A DNA stretch of 64,000 nucleotides from Palsa-459 sp963841965 (lineage in GTDB: Bacteria > Actinomycetota > Acidimicrobiia > Acidimicrobiales > RAAP-2). The notes below the pieces were generated by a model. That model did no database searches and had not been told where the DNA came from. It saw only the letters and a program-made list of their open reading frames with translations. The position numbers and the translations under genes were made by a program. The stretch is taken from the NCBI GenBank assembly GCA_963841965.1, contig CAWJES010000004.1, positions 1 through 64,000 of the forward strand, written 5' to 3'. Positions within the stretch are counted from its first letter, which is position 1, and every line of letters begins with the position of its first letter. This document shows, one piece after another, positions 24,800 through 34,300 of this stretch.

Positions 24800-26346
24800 A
24801 GGTGCTGGGGCTCGGGCGAGGGCGTCGCGACACTCCTTCGAAGCTCGATCGCAGGCAGGAAGAACGAGAGGATGAAGGCGACGATGGCGACAGGGATCGC
24901 GTAGCGGTAGATCGCCTGGATCGACTTGGTCATCGCATCGAGGATGCCGAGTATCTGCGACTCGGGAAGCGAGTGGAGCATCGCCGGCGTCAGCCCTGTC
25001 ATCGAGATGTGCACCCCTGGGGGCAAGGGCGGTAGGTAGCCCACGAGCACGTTGGCGTAGATCGCGCCGAAGATGGCCGTTCCGAACGACCCGCCGATGG
25101 ACCGGAAGAAGTTCGCGCCCGCCGTCGCGGTGCCGAGGTCCGAGAAGTCCACCGCGTTCTGGACGGCGAGCACAAGCACCTGCATCACCTGGCCGAGCCC
25201 GATGCCGAAGATGAACATGTACGCGAACATGACCCAGTTGTTTGTGGCCATGTTGATCGTGCTCATGAGGGCGAGGCCCACGACCATCATGGCCGTGCCC
25301 TGGATCGGGAACCGGCGATACGACATGCCCCGGCTGATGAGCAGGCCTGACGTGATCGAGGCCCCGAGGAGCCCGAGCATCATCGGAAGCAGCCAGAGTC
25401 CAGATTCGATCGGCGAGACGCCCCTCACGTACTGCAGGAAGATTGGAAGGAACGTCAGTGCACCGAACATCGCGAAGCCAACGACGAAGCCGATCGCCGA
25501 TGCGACCGAGAAGGTGCGGTTCTTGAAGAGCCGGGGCGGCAGCACCGGCTCTTCGGCTCGGCGCTCGATCGACAGGAATGCGACGGTCGCGAGGATCCCG
25601 ATGACGATCACTGCGATCATGCCGGGCTCACCCCACCCGTAGGTGGTGCCGCCGAGCGATGCGTACAGCACCACCGCCGTCGCCGCAATCGTGAGCGTCA
25701 GGATCCCGGCGTAGTCGACGGCGTGCTGCACGCGATTGGTGCTGGCCGGCAGGATGAGCCCGGTCACGACGAGCGCTGCGACACCGATCGGCAGGTTCAC
25801 GTAGAACACCCACCGCCAGGACGCGTACTCGACGAGGAGTCCACCTGCGAGCGGCCCGAGGACGGTCGCGACGCCGAAGGTCGCACCGAAGAACCCCGAA
25901 TAGCGGCCGCGGTCCCGTGGGGGCACCACGTCGCCGATGATCGCCTGGGCCCCGACGAGCAGCCCGCCGCCGCCCAGGCCCTGGAGCGCTCGGAAGCCGA
26001 TCAGCTCGACGAGGTTCTGCGAGAGGCCGCACAGGATCGATCCCACGAGGAAGATGCAGATGGCCCCCTGGAAGAGCCGCTTGCGCCCGTAGAGATCGCC
26101 GAGCTTTCCCCACAACGGTGTCGAGACGGTCGACGCGAGGAGGTACGCAACGACGACCCAGGAGAGCTGCGAGGCCTTGCCGTGGAGGTCGCCGACGATG
26201 GTCGGGAGCGCCGTCGAGACGATCGTCTGGTCGAGGGCTGCGAGGAACATGCCCAGCATGAGCGCGGCCATGATGAAGAGCAGCTTGCGTGACGTGACGG
26301 TCGCGACGATCGGCGCCCCGGGAGGTGCTTCGGTTCGGTCAGTCAT
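24796..26346 (-). CDS. MFS multidrug exporter, DHA2 (14-helix) type
   Basis: 516 residues with about 14 transmembrane segments. Motifs: LDQTIVSTALPTIVGDL in helix 1, GKLGDLYGRKR (motif A) and GPLAGGLLVEYASWRWVFYVNLP (motif C). DHA2 proteins export drugs or other amphiphiles by proton antiport. ATG at 26346 overlaps the last 8 bp of the MMPL gene upstream, so the two are coupled and may act on related substrates. Confidence 0.92.
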   Translation of the reverse strand: MTDRTEAPPGAPIVATVTSRKLLFIMAALMLGMFLAALDQTIVSTALPTIVGDLHGKASQLSWVVVAYLLASTVSTPLWGKLGDLYGRKRLFQGAICIFLVGSILCGLSQNLVELIGFRALQGLGGGGLLVGAQAIIGDVVPPRDRGRYSGFFGATFGVATVLGPLAGGLLVEYASWRWVFYVNLPIGVAALVVTGLILPASTNRVQHAVDYAGILTLTIAATAVVLYASLGGTTYGWGEPGMIAVIVIGILATVAFLSIERRAEEPVLPPRLFKNRTFSVASAIGFVVGFAMFGALTFLPIFLQYVRGVSPIESGLWLLPMMLGLLGASITSGLLISRGMSYRRFPIQGTAMMVVGLALMSTINMATNNWVMFAYMFIFGIGLGQVMQVLVLAVQNAVDFSDLGTATAGANFFRSIGGSFGTAIFGAIYANVLVGYLPPLPPGVHISMTGLTPAMLHSLPESQILGILDAMTKSIQAIYRYAIPVAIVAFILSFFLPAIELRRSVATPSPEPQHL

Positions 26347-28654
26347 GGTGCAATTCGGGATGGCTCCAGAGCTTGCTTGGCCACCAGTTCCAGCGGCCCA
26401 GGAGTGCCACCGTCGAGGGCACCAGCAGGGTGCGGACGACGAAGGTGTCCAGCAAAATACCAGCCGCGAGGCCCGCACCGATCACCGTCACCTGTGCGCC
26501 GCCGCCGTTCGCACCGCCCGCGACCGCCAGCACGCCGAATGTCCCAGCTAGCACGAGGCCTGCTGACGTGATCGTCGGACCGGTCGCGCCGACGGCGTTC
26601 ACGATCGCCTCGTGCAGCGGCATGTGGGTGTTCTCCTCGCGGATCCTGGTCATGACGAGGATGTTGTAGTCCTCTCCCAGCGCGAGCAGGAAGAGGAACA
26701 GGAGGAACGGTAAGAGGAACGTGATCCCGGAGCTCCCGCCCAGCCACTGGAACACGATCACGGACAATCCGAGCGACGCCGTGTAGCTGAGCACGACGCT
26801 GACCACGAGGTAGAAGGGCGCCATCAGGCTCCGCAGCACGATCGCGAGCACGAGGCCGATCGCGAGCACGGCGACTGGAATGATGTTCCTTAGGTCCGAG
26901 CTCGACGTGGACGAGACGTCATAGAGACCTGGAGCCTCGCCTGCGACACCGGTCGCGATGGCGCCGACCGCCGCGCCCTTCGCAGCCACGGTGGCGCGGA
27001 TCTCCGGGACGGCGTTGAGGGCGGCCGTCGAGGCTGGATCCCCCGCCGTCAGTTCGGACTCGAACTGGATCGTCTTGCCGTCCCTGCTCACGTATCGGAC
27101 GTCAGCCCTGTACGCGGCGAAAACCTCGGCAGAGACGCCTGTCGGCGGTCGAATCAGGTGGGCAGCGAGCTGCGGAGGGCCGATCAGGGAGTGCAGTGCC
27201 TCGAACTGCATCGAACCGAGCGTCACACCCATCGGATTGAGCGGCCCCACCAGTGTCGTGAACTGTCCGCTCGCCTTGAGGTCCCTCTGGAGCTGCTCCA
27301 CCTCCGCCGCGCTCGACCAGATCGGACTCGCGAACCGGAAGATCAGGTTCGTCGGATTCGACGCGGCCTCGGGGAAGTTGGCCGAGAGCGATGCGCTGCC
27401 GATGGCCGCCGAAGTCCCTGCAGGTGCCGTCGTCTGCCCGCCGAATCCCGCGTCCTTCAGGAAGAGGGCACCGACGCTGAGAGCGAGGAGGAACACGATC
27501 CCGATGACCAGCGTCCGCGCCGGCCTGGCGACGAACCGCTGGGCGACGCGACCCCACAGGCCGTCTCTGTGCGCCCTTGCCGACGGATGCGTCGGCCAGA
27601 ACACGGCGTTGCCAAGCACCGCCAGCAGCGCGGGAAGCAGCGTGAGGCCGGCGAGCAGGATCGCCGCCACGCCGATCGCGAGTGGAACCGCAAGGTCCTT
27701 GTACAGCACGAATGTGGCGAGCAGCAGCGAGAGGAGCGCGGCGATGACTGTCGCCGCCGAGGCCGTGATCGACTCCCCGACCCGAGCCAGGGACGTCGCG
27801 ACCGCATCCGTCTTGTCGCGGCCGTGCTCGAGCTCCTCTCGGACCCTGAACACCAAGAAGAGTCCATAGTCGGTGCCCGCGCCAAGCACGAGGACGATGA
27901 GCAGCAGCTGCGCGACCATGGACACCTTGATCACGCCGGACTGCCCGAGTCCCCCGATGATCGGGCCGGCGAGCACCAGCGCGAAGAGTGCAGGAAGCAA
28001 GGTGACGACCGGGGCCAGCGGCGATCGGAAGATGAGCAGCAGCAGGACGATGATGAACAGGATGCTGAAGATCTCGGTGCTTCCGGCACTCTTGTTCGAG
28101 GCTTCGATCGCCGCGTTCGTCGCCGTCGCGCCCGCCACGTTCGCCTGGATTCCCGATGGCAGGGGTGCATTGTCCGTCGCCGCGACCACGCCGTTCACGA
28201 GGTTCGTGACGGCGACCTGATCGAACTGACTGACCTGAGACTGCGCGACGAACTGAACGGCAAGACCGTTGCCGCTGAGGACGGCGGGATCGGTCGCGGT
28301 GACACCGTGGACGGCCGCGACGCGCGGGCGCACCGCCGCCGTGGCAAGGGCCGCCTCCTTCGCCGTCATCGGCGACGAGGAGGTGATGACGATGATGACG
28401 GATGCAGCAGCAGGCGGCCCGATGATCGGCGAGACGAGCGCCGCAGCGGCGACGCTCGGGGCAGTCGGGGGCAGGAACGCGGTCTGGTTGGAGTTGACCT
28501 GGCTGCCGAGCGACGGGAGCGCCATGGTGAGCGCGATCGGGACGATCAGCCAGAGGGCGATGACGTACCAGCGGAACCGGACGATGAATCGCCCGAATGC
28601 GCCGAAGCCACCGACGTGCCGCCGGTGTCTGAGCTTGGATCGCCCAGGATCCAT
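26339..28654 (-). CDS. MMPL-family RND transporter
   Basis: About 771 residues. Two MMPL units of six helices: each has the family's DYxLxxxxRxREE motif, as DYGLFLVFRVREELEHG and EDYNILVMTRIREENTHM, with large outside loops (about 60-180 and 420-590). Members export lipids, glycolipids or drugs. The start is taken at the ATG at 28654; a GTG at 28672 adds six residues. Heads a two-gene unit with the DHA2 exporter and is divergent from the glycogen cluster. Confidence 0.9.
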   Translation of the reverse strand: MDPGRSKLRHRRHVGGFGAFGRFIVRFRWYVIALWLIVPIALTMALPSLGSQVNSNQTAFLPPTAPSVAAAALVSPIIGPPAAASVIIVITSSSPMTAKEAALATAAVRPRVAAVHGVTATDPAVLSGNGLAVQFVAQSQVSQFDQVAVTNLVNGVVAATDNAPLPSGIQANVAGATATNAAIEASNKSAGSTEIFSILFIIVLLLLIFRSPLAPVVTLLPALFALVLAGPIIGGLGQSGVIKVSMVAQLLLIVLVLGAGTDYGLFLVFRVREELEHGRDKTDAVATSLARVGESITASAATVIAALLSLLLATFVLYKDLAVPLAIGVAAILLAGLTLLPALLAVLGNAVFWPTHPSARAHRDGLWGRVAQRFVARPARTLVIGIVFLLALSVGALFLKDAGFGGQTTAPAGTSAAIGSASLSANFPEAASNPTNLIFRFASPIWSSAAEVEQLQRDLKASGQFTTLVGPLNPMGVTLGSMQFEALHSLIGPPQLAAHLIRPPTGVSAEVFAAYRADVRYVSRDGKTIQFESELTAGDPASTAALNAVPEIRATVAAKGAAVGAIATGVAGEAPGLYDVSSTSSSDLRNIIPVAVLAIGLVLAIVLRSLMAPFYLVVSVVLSYTASLGLSVIVFQWLGGSSGITFLLPFLLFLFLLALGEDYNILVMTRIREENTHMPLHEAIVNAVGATGPTITSAGLVLAGTFGVLAVAGGANGGGAQVTVIGAGLAAGILLDTFVVRTLLVPSTVALLGRWNWWPSKLWSHPELHHD

Positions 28655-28827
28655 GGTGGCGGGGGAAACCACTCTTCGAGCCTACTTCTGCCTCGGAATG
28701 ACTCCGATTTGCGGGACATCGTCTCGACACCATGGGGGAACGTTGCGCCCGAGATCCTCAGCAGGGTCCTTCTCCCCTGCCACACCGCCTCGGTATCGGC
28801 GAAGATGGGGCCGAGGAGGCGAACGCT

Positions 28828-31374
28828 GTGGTCGGATCAGGCGAGCGGATGGACGGCGGCGTGCCGACGTACGACCAAGTCGTCGGCGTCGCGCGGAATC
28901 TTCGATGGACCTGGAAGACCGGTGCGCGAACGCTGTTCGCGCGACTGTTCCCGGACGCGAGTCCGGAGGATCTCGAGTGGCCGCTGGAGCTGCTCGAGTC
29001 GATCGGACGTGACGGCCTGCGCGAACGCCTGCGCGCCGACAACGAGCTCGCCGAACTCGCCCGTGCTGCGGCGGACGACGCGGCGGCGTACATCGAGGAG
29101 TACCCCCTCACGTGGTTCCAGACCGCGCACAAGGATGTTGCGTCCCTTGAGATCGCCTACTTCGCGGCGGAGTTCGCACTCACCGACTCGCTGCCGATCT
29201 TCGCAGGGGGCCTCGGCGCGGTGGCAGGCGAGCTGATGAAGTCGGCGAGCTCGCTCGGCATCCCCCTGATCGGCGTGGGACTGCTCTACCAGGAGTCCTC
29301 CCACCAGTGGATCGACGAGCAGGGCATTCAGCAGGAGTCATGGGCAGACTTGGATCCGGCCGAGTTGCCCGTCGAGCTCGTCACCGGCCAAGACGGGGCA
29401 CCCCTGACCGTCACGCTGCCGTTCCCCGGAAGGGACGTCGTTGTGCAGATCTGGACCACCGCTGTCGGACGGAATCGCCTCTACCTCCTCGATACCGACG
29501 TCGAGAGCAACTCACCGAGTGACAGGGCGATCACCTCGCGCCTCTACGGCGGGGGCCTGGAGACGCGGATCCAGCAGGAGCTCGTCCTCGGCGCGGGAGG
29601 ATTCCGGGCGCTGCTCGCGGTTGGCCATCCACCTGCGGTCATCCACCTCAACGAGGGCCATGCCGCCTTCGCGACCCTCGAGCGGATCGCGTCGCTCCAG
29701 TCGGATCTCGGACTCACCTTCGACGAGGCCAAGGTGCTCGGCGCTGCGGGCACCGTCTTCACGACCCACACGCCCGTGTCCGCCGGGCACGACTACTTCC
29801 CCCCGGCGCTCGCCGGGGCCTACCTCGCCCCGTTCGCTGCCCGTCTCGGCATCGAGCTGGAGACGCTCCTTCGTCTCGGCCGGTACCGGCCTGACGATCA
29901 CCTCGACACGTTCTGTCCCACCGTGCTCGCCCTGCGGCTCTCCGACTCGCACAACGGCGTGAGCCGGCTGCACGGCCATATCACCCGCCAGCAGTGGAGC
30001 GGCCTGTGGCCGCGGGTGCCGATCGAGGAGGTGCCGATCGGACACATCACCAACGGCATCCACCTGCTCACCTGGATGTCCGACGAGTTCGACCAGGTGC
30101 TGGACCGCGAGGTCGGCCGGGAGTGGCGAACCACCCCGGACGATCCGGAGGCGTGGCGGAACCTGCTACTCGCGAGCGACTCGGAGCTCTGGAGTGCGAA
30201 GCAGATCGCGCGCACCCGCCTCGTCGAGGCCGTCCGCGCGAGGCGACGCGCCCTCTTGATCCACCGAGGCGCCGACAGGGACCTCGTCGAGGCAACGGGC
30301 GAACTGCTCGACCCCGCGGCATTCACGATCGGGTTCGTTGGTCGATTCGTCGCCTACAAGCGCCCGACGCTGTTCCTGCGCGACCCCGAGCGCCTCCTCC
30401 GGCTCCTGAGCGACCCGGCCCGGCCCGTGCAGATCGCCTTCGCGGGCAAGGCGCACCCGGACGACGAATCCGGGAAGGACCTGCTTCGCACGGTGGTTGA
30501 CTTCGCCGCCGAGAACGGTCTGCAGAATCGCATCGTCTTCATCGAGGACTTCGACACCACCGCGGATCGCTTCCTCGCGAGAGGCGTCGACCTCTGGCTC
30601 AATACGCCGCGGCGCCCCCTCGAAGCCTGTGGGATCGGTGGGATGAAGGCTGGCGCGAACGGAGCCATGAACCTCAGCACGCTCGACGGCTGGTGGGACG
30701 AGGTGTGGAACGACGCGGATCCAATGGCTCCGCCGATCGGATGGTGCATCGGGACGGCCGGGTACTTCGAGGACCACGACGCGCAGGATGAGTCGGATGC
30801 CGAATCGCTCTATGAGCAGCTCGAGCACGACATCGTCCCGCGCTTCTACGAGCGCGACACCGATGGGCTTCCGCGGAGGTGGCTCGCGTCGGTCCGTCAG
30901 TCGATGGCCACCCTCGCGTCGACCTGGAGCTCGAACCGGATGGTCCAGCAGTACGTCGAGAACGCGTACCTCCCGGCGAGCTCCCGGATGCGGCTCCTGA
31001 CCTCGAGCGAAGCGGAGGGGGCACGGACGCTCGCCAGGGAGATCCGTCGCTTCGAGCTCGCGTGGCCGCTCGTCGGCGTCACGATCACGAACGTCGCGAG
31101 CATCGAGGCGACCGGCATCGAGATCGGCTTCGACGTCGACCTCGGGACGCTTTCGCCGGACGATGTCGACGCCGAGCTCTGGGTCGATCCTCCGAGCGGG
31201 CCCGCATACCCCCTGGCGGCGTCGATCGAATCGCGCAACGGCCCGATCGCCCATTACCGCGTCTCGATGGGCCTGCAGTCGGAGCGGCACGCGGAGTTCG
31301 CCGCGCGCGTGCTCCCACGAATCGATGGCGCCGCGAGCCGATTCGTCCCCGGACTCATCGCCTGGTCCCACTGA
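28828..31374 (+). CDS. glgP: Alpha-glucan phosphorylase 1 (DUF3417-containing, unusual PLP motif)
   Basis: 848-residue glycogen/maltodextrin phosphorylase-like protein releasing glucose-1-phosphate. The N-terminal DUF3417 region (ARNLRWTWKTGARTLFARLFPD) is followed by EIAYFAAEFALTDSLPIFAGGLG, HLNEGHAAFATLERI and FTTHTPVSAGHDYF. The PLP Lys is 607 in ACGIGGMKAGANG. The usual GTSGMK is GIGGMK here, so the Thr that contacts PLP phosphate in muscle phosphorylase (Thr676) is Ile. A C-terminal extension of about 100 residues may be a carbohydrate-binding region. GTG at 28828 is chosen because GAGGAGG lies 8 bp upstream; ATG at 28849 is an alternative. Ends 2 bp before malQ-glgB. Confidence 0.88.
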   Translation: MVGSGERMDGGVPTYDQVVGVARNLRWTWKTGARTLFARLFPDASPEDLEWPLELLESIGRDGLRERLRADNELAELARAAADDAAAYIEEYPLTWFQTAHKDVASLEIAYFAAEFALTDSLPIFAGGLGAVAGELMKSASSLGIPLIGVGLLYQESSHQWIDEQGIQQESWADLDPAELPVELVTGQDGAPLTVTLPFPGRDVVVQIWTTAVGRNRLYLLDTDVESNSPSDRAITSRLYGGGLETRIQQELVLGAGGFRALLAVGHPPAVIHLNEGHAAFATLERIASLQSDLGLTFDEAKVLGAAGTVFTTHTPVSAGHDYFPPALAGAYLAPFAARLGIELETLLRLGRYRPDDHLDTFCPTVLALRLSDSHNGVSRLHGHITRQQWSGLWPRVPIEEVPIGHITNGIHLLTWMSDEFDQVLDREVGREWRTTPDDPEAWRNLLLASDSELWSAKQIARTRLVEAVRARRRALLIHRGADRDLVEATGELLDPAAFTIGFVGRFVAYKRPTLFLRDPERLLRLLSDPARPVQIAFAGKAHPDDESGKDLLRTVVDFAAENGLQNRIVFIEDFDTTADRFLARGVDLWLNTPRRPLEACGIGGMKAGANGAMNLSTLDGWWDEVWNDADPMAPPIGWCIGTAGYFEDHDAQDESDAESLYEQLEHDIVPRFYERDTDGLPRRWLASVRQSMATLASTWSSNRMVQQYVENAYLPASSRMRLLTSSEAEGARTLAREIRRFELAWPLVGVTITNVASIEATGIEIGFDVDLGTLSPDDVDAELWVDPPSGPAYPLAASIESRNGPIAHYRVSMGLQSERHAEFAARVLPRIDGAASRFVPGLIAWSH

Positions 31375-31376
31375 CG

Positions 31377-34300
31377 ATGGCGGGGCCGCGCAGGAGGATC
31401 ACGAAGGACCTGCGCGCCCTCGCGCTCGACTGCGGGGTGCTGCTCGAGTACAAGAACGCGGAGGGTTCCCGCAGGCACGCCAGCCGAGATGCCGTGGTCG
31501 CAATCCTCGAGTCCCTGGGCTATGCGGACGCGGGCTCGGATCCGGCCGCGCACCTCGCCGAGCGGCGCCGAATGAGAGGCGAGCAGATGCTCGAGCCGGT
31601 CGTCGTCATCGAGGCAGGCACCGACGCCGTCGTCCATGTCACCGTCGGTCCGAGGGACCGTCGGATCGACTGTGTCCTGGACTACGAGGACGGCGGTCGC
31701 CACGAGTGGAGCGAGACAGCGGCGTCGCTGGCACCACCCCGCCCGCTCGCGACGGGCTCGCCACGATCGGGGGTCGGGGCCCTGGCGATCCCAGTGCCCG
31801 TCCCCGCGGGCTACCACACGCTCACCCTCCGCTCGGGACGACGCCGCGCGATGGCGACGATGCTCGCGCGCCCACCGAGAGGCGCTCGGGGCAGGTTCGG
31901 TGAGCAGTGGCGGGCATTCGGCGTGACGGCCCCACTCTTCACACTGCACTCGGACCGGAGCTGGGGCTGCGGAGACCTTGGCGATCTCGATGTCCTGGGA
32001 GAGTTCGCAGCATCGCAGCATGCGTCGGTCGTCTCGACCCTCCCGCTCCTTTCGGGCTTCGGACCCGCCTCGTACGAGGCGAGCCCCTACCTGCCCGTCA
32101 GCCGCCGCTTCTGGCACGAGCGCTGGATCGACATCGACCAGCTGCTCGACCTCGGTCACCCCGAGCACATGGACGGTCTCGTTCGCGACGCTCGCGCGAT
32201 CGCGGAGGCCGCTGCCGGGCAGGCTGGACTCTTCGACGGTGCCGAGGCGCTGCGGGCCAAGCACGCCGTGATCCGCGAGCTGGCGGACGCCCTCGGCGAC
32301 GCAGCGACCACGCGGGGGGCGGCATTCCAGTCATTCCTCGATGAACGGCCTGAAACCGTGGAGTATGCGCGCTTCCGGGCGGCCGGGGACAGCTTCGGCA
32401 TCGACTGGGCCCGGTGGCCGAGGGCGATGCGGGGTGGCGCGATCGCGGCCGACGAGGTCGACCCGTCGGCCGAGCGGCACCACGCGTTCGCGCAGTGGAT
32501 CCTGCACGAGCAGATGACACGTGTGGCCGAGCGGTGCGAGAGGCGTGGCCAGGTCCTCTCGTTGGACCTCCCGCTCGGGGTGCATCCCTTGGGTTTTGAC
32601 ATCTGGCGCCACCAGGACCAGTTCGTCCAGGGTGTCTCCGTCGGTGCCCCTCCCGACAGGTTCTTTCCGCGCGGCCAGGGATGGAGCTTCCCGCCCTCGC
32701 ATCCCGATGCCGTGCGCTCGGACGGTCACCGCCAGTTCCGCGAGGCCATCGTGCACCACCTGAACGTGGCCGGCATGCTGCGAATCGACCACTTCCTCGG
32801 ACTGCAGCGGCTCTTCTGGATTCCCGACGGGTTCAGTCCGAAGCAGGGTGTCTACGTCTCCTCGCCCCTGGAGGAGCTGATGGCGGTCATCGCCATCGAG
32901 GCGCAGCGCCATCGCGCTGAGATCGTCGGAGAGGACCTCGGGACCGTGGACGAGGGAGTCCGGCGGGCCATGGTGCGAGATGGGATCAGAAGGACGTACG
33001 TCACGGAGCTCGGCTTCGACCACCACGGGGAGGGTGCGCTCACCGACCCGCCGAGCGGAAGCGTGGCGTCCTTCTCGACCCACGACCTGCCGACGTTCGC
33101 CGGCTGGTGGGAGGAGCGCGACATCGACGAGCGCGTCGCGCTGCACCAGGTCGGCTCCAGGGGGGCTTCGACCATGCGGTCGGCACGCCGGACACAGAAG
33201 CTCAAGCTTGCGGCGCTCGTCCCCGGGCTCGCTCAGGACGGCGTGCTGCCGGCGGAGCCGCCGATCGCACTGCTGACTGCTGTCCACGAGCGGCTCGCGA
33301 GGAGCGACGCGGGCCTGGTCATCGCGCAGCTGGACGATCTCTTGCTCGAGCTCGACGCCGTCAACCTCCCGGGCACGTCGTACGAACGACCCAACTGGCA
33401 GCGCCAGACCGCAGTCCCGCTCGAGCGCCTTGGCGAGGACGTGCGGCTCCAGACCTCGATCGAACCCCTGCGATCCCTGCGCGGTGGAGACGAACCTGCT
33501 GGCCGGGGAGGTCGGGCCGTGTCCACCCGCTGCGACGTCTCGAAGTTCAACGACGTCGACGACTATCTGTTCAACGAGGGCCGACACTTCCGCCTCTACG
33601 AGAAGCTCGGTGCCCACCAGATGTCGATCGACGGCGCGACCGGCACGTATTTCGCAGTCTGGGCGCCCAATGCGGCATGGGTCGAGGTCATTGGCGACTT
33701 CAACGACTGGAACGGTACCGAGCATCCGCTGTCGAGGCACGGGCAGACCGGGATCTGGGAGGGCTTCGTCCCGGGCGTCGGGACGGGCGTGCGCTACAAG
33801 TTCCGCATCGAGTCGCTGCTCGGCGGGGACGTGATGGACAAGGCCGACCCCTTCGCGCGGCAGGCGGAGGATCCGCCGCGAACCGCGTCGGTGACGACCG
33901 AGCTGCACCATCGGTGGGCGGACGACGAATGGATGGAAACAAGATCCGCGCACCAGTCGCTGCAGAGGCCGATATCGATCTACGAGCTGCAGCTCGAATC
34001 GTGGCGGCGTGTCCCCGAGGAGGGCAATCGCCCGCTCACGTACGGCGAGGTCGCGCCGCACCTGATCGACCACGTGCATCGGCATGGATTCACGCACGTC
34101 GAGTTCCTGCCGGTCATGGAGCACCCGTTCTCGGGATCCTGGGGGTATCAGGTGACCGGCTTCTTCGCACCCACCGCGCGGTACGGCAACGAGGAGGACT
34201 TCGCAGCGCTCGTCGACGCGCTGCATCAGGCGGGCATCGGCGTCCTGCTCGACTGGGTCCCGGCGCATTTTCCTTCGGACGCCTTCGCGCTCGCCCGCTT

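Noticed and set aside
24796..28654. Antibiotic biosynthesis or resistance island, from the MMPL and MFS exporters
   Set aside because: No biosynthesis gene, regulator or mobile element lies nearby; such exporters are common in actinobacterial chromosomes.
30879..31376. Longer start for the MalQ-GlgB frame inside phosphorylase 1
   Set aside because: This part overlaps the C-terminus of the phosphorylase and has no protein-like pattern; the ATG at 31377 gives the normal MalQ start.
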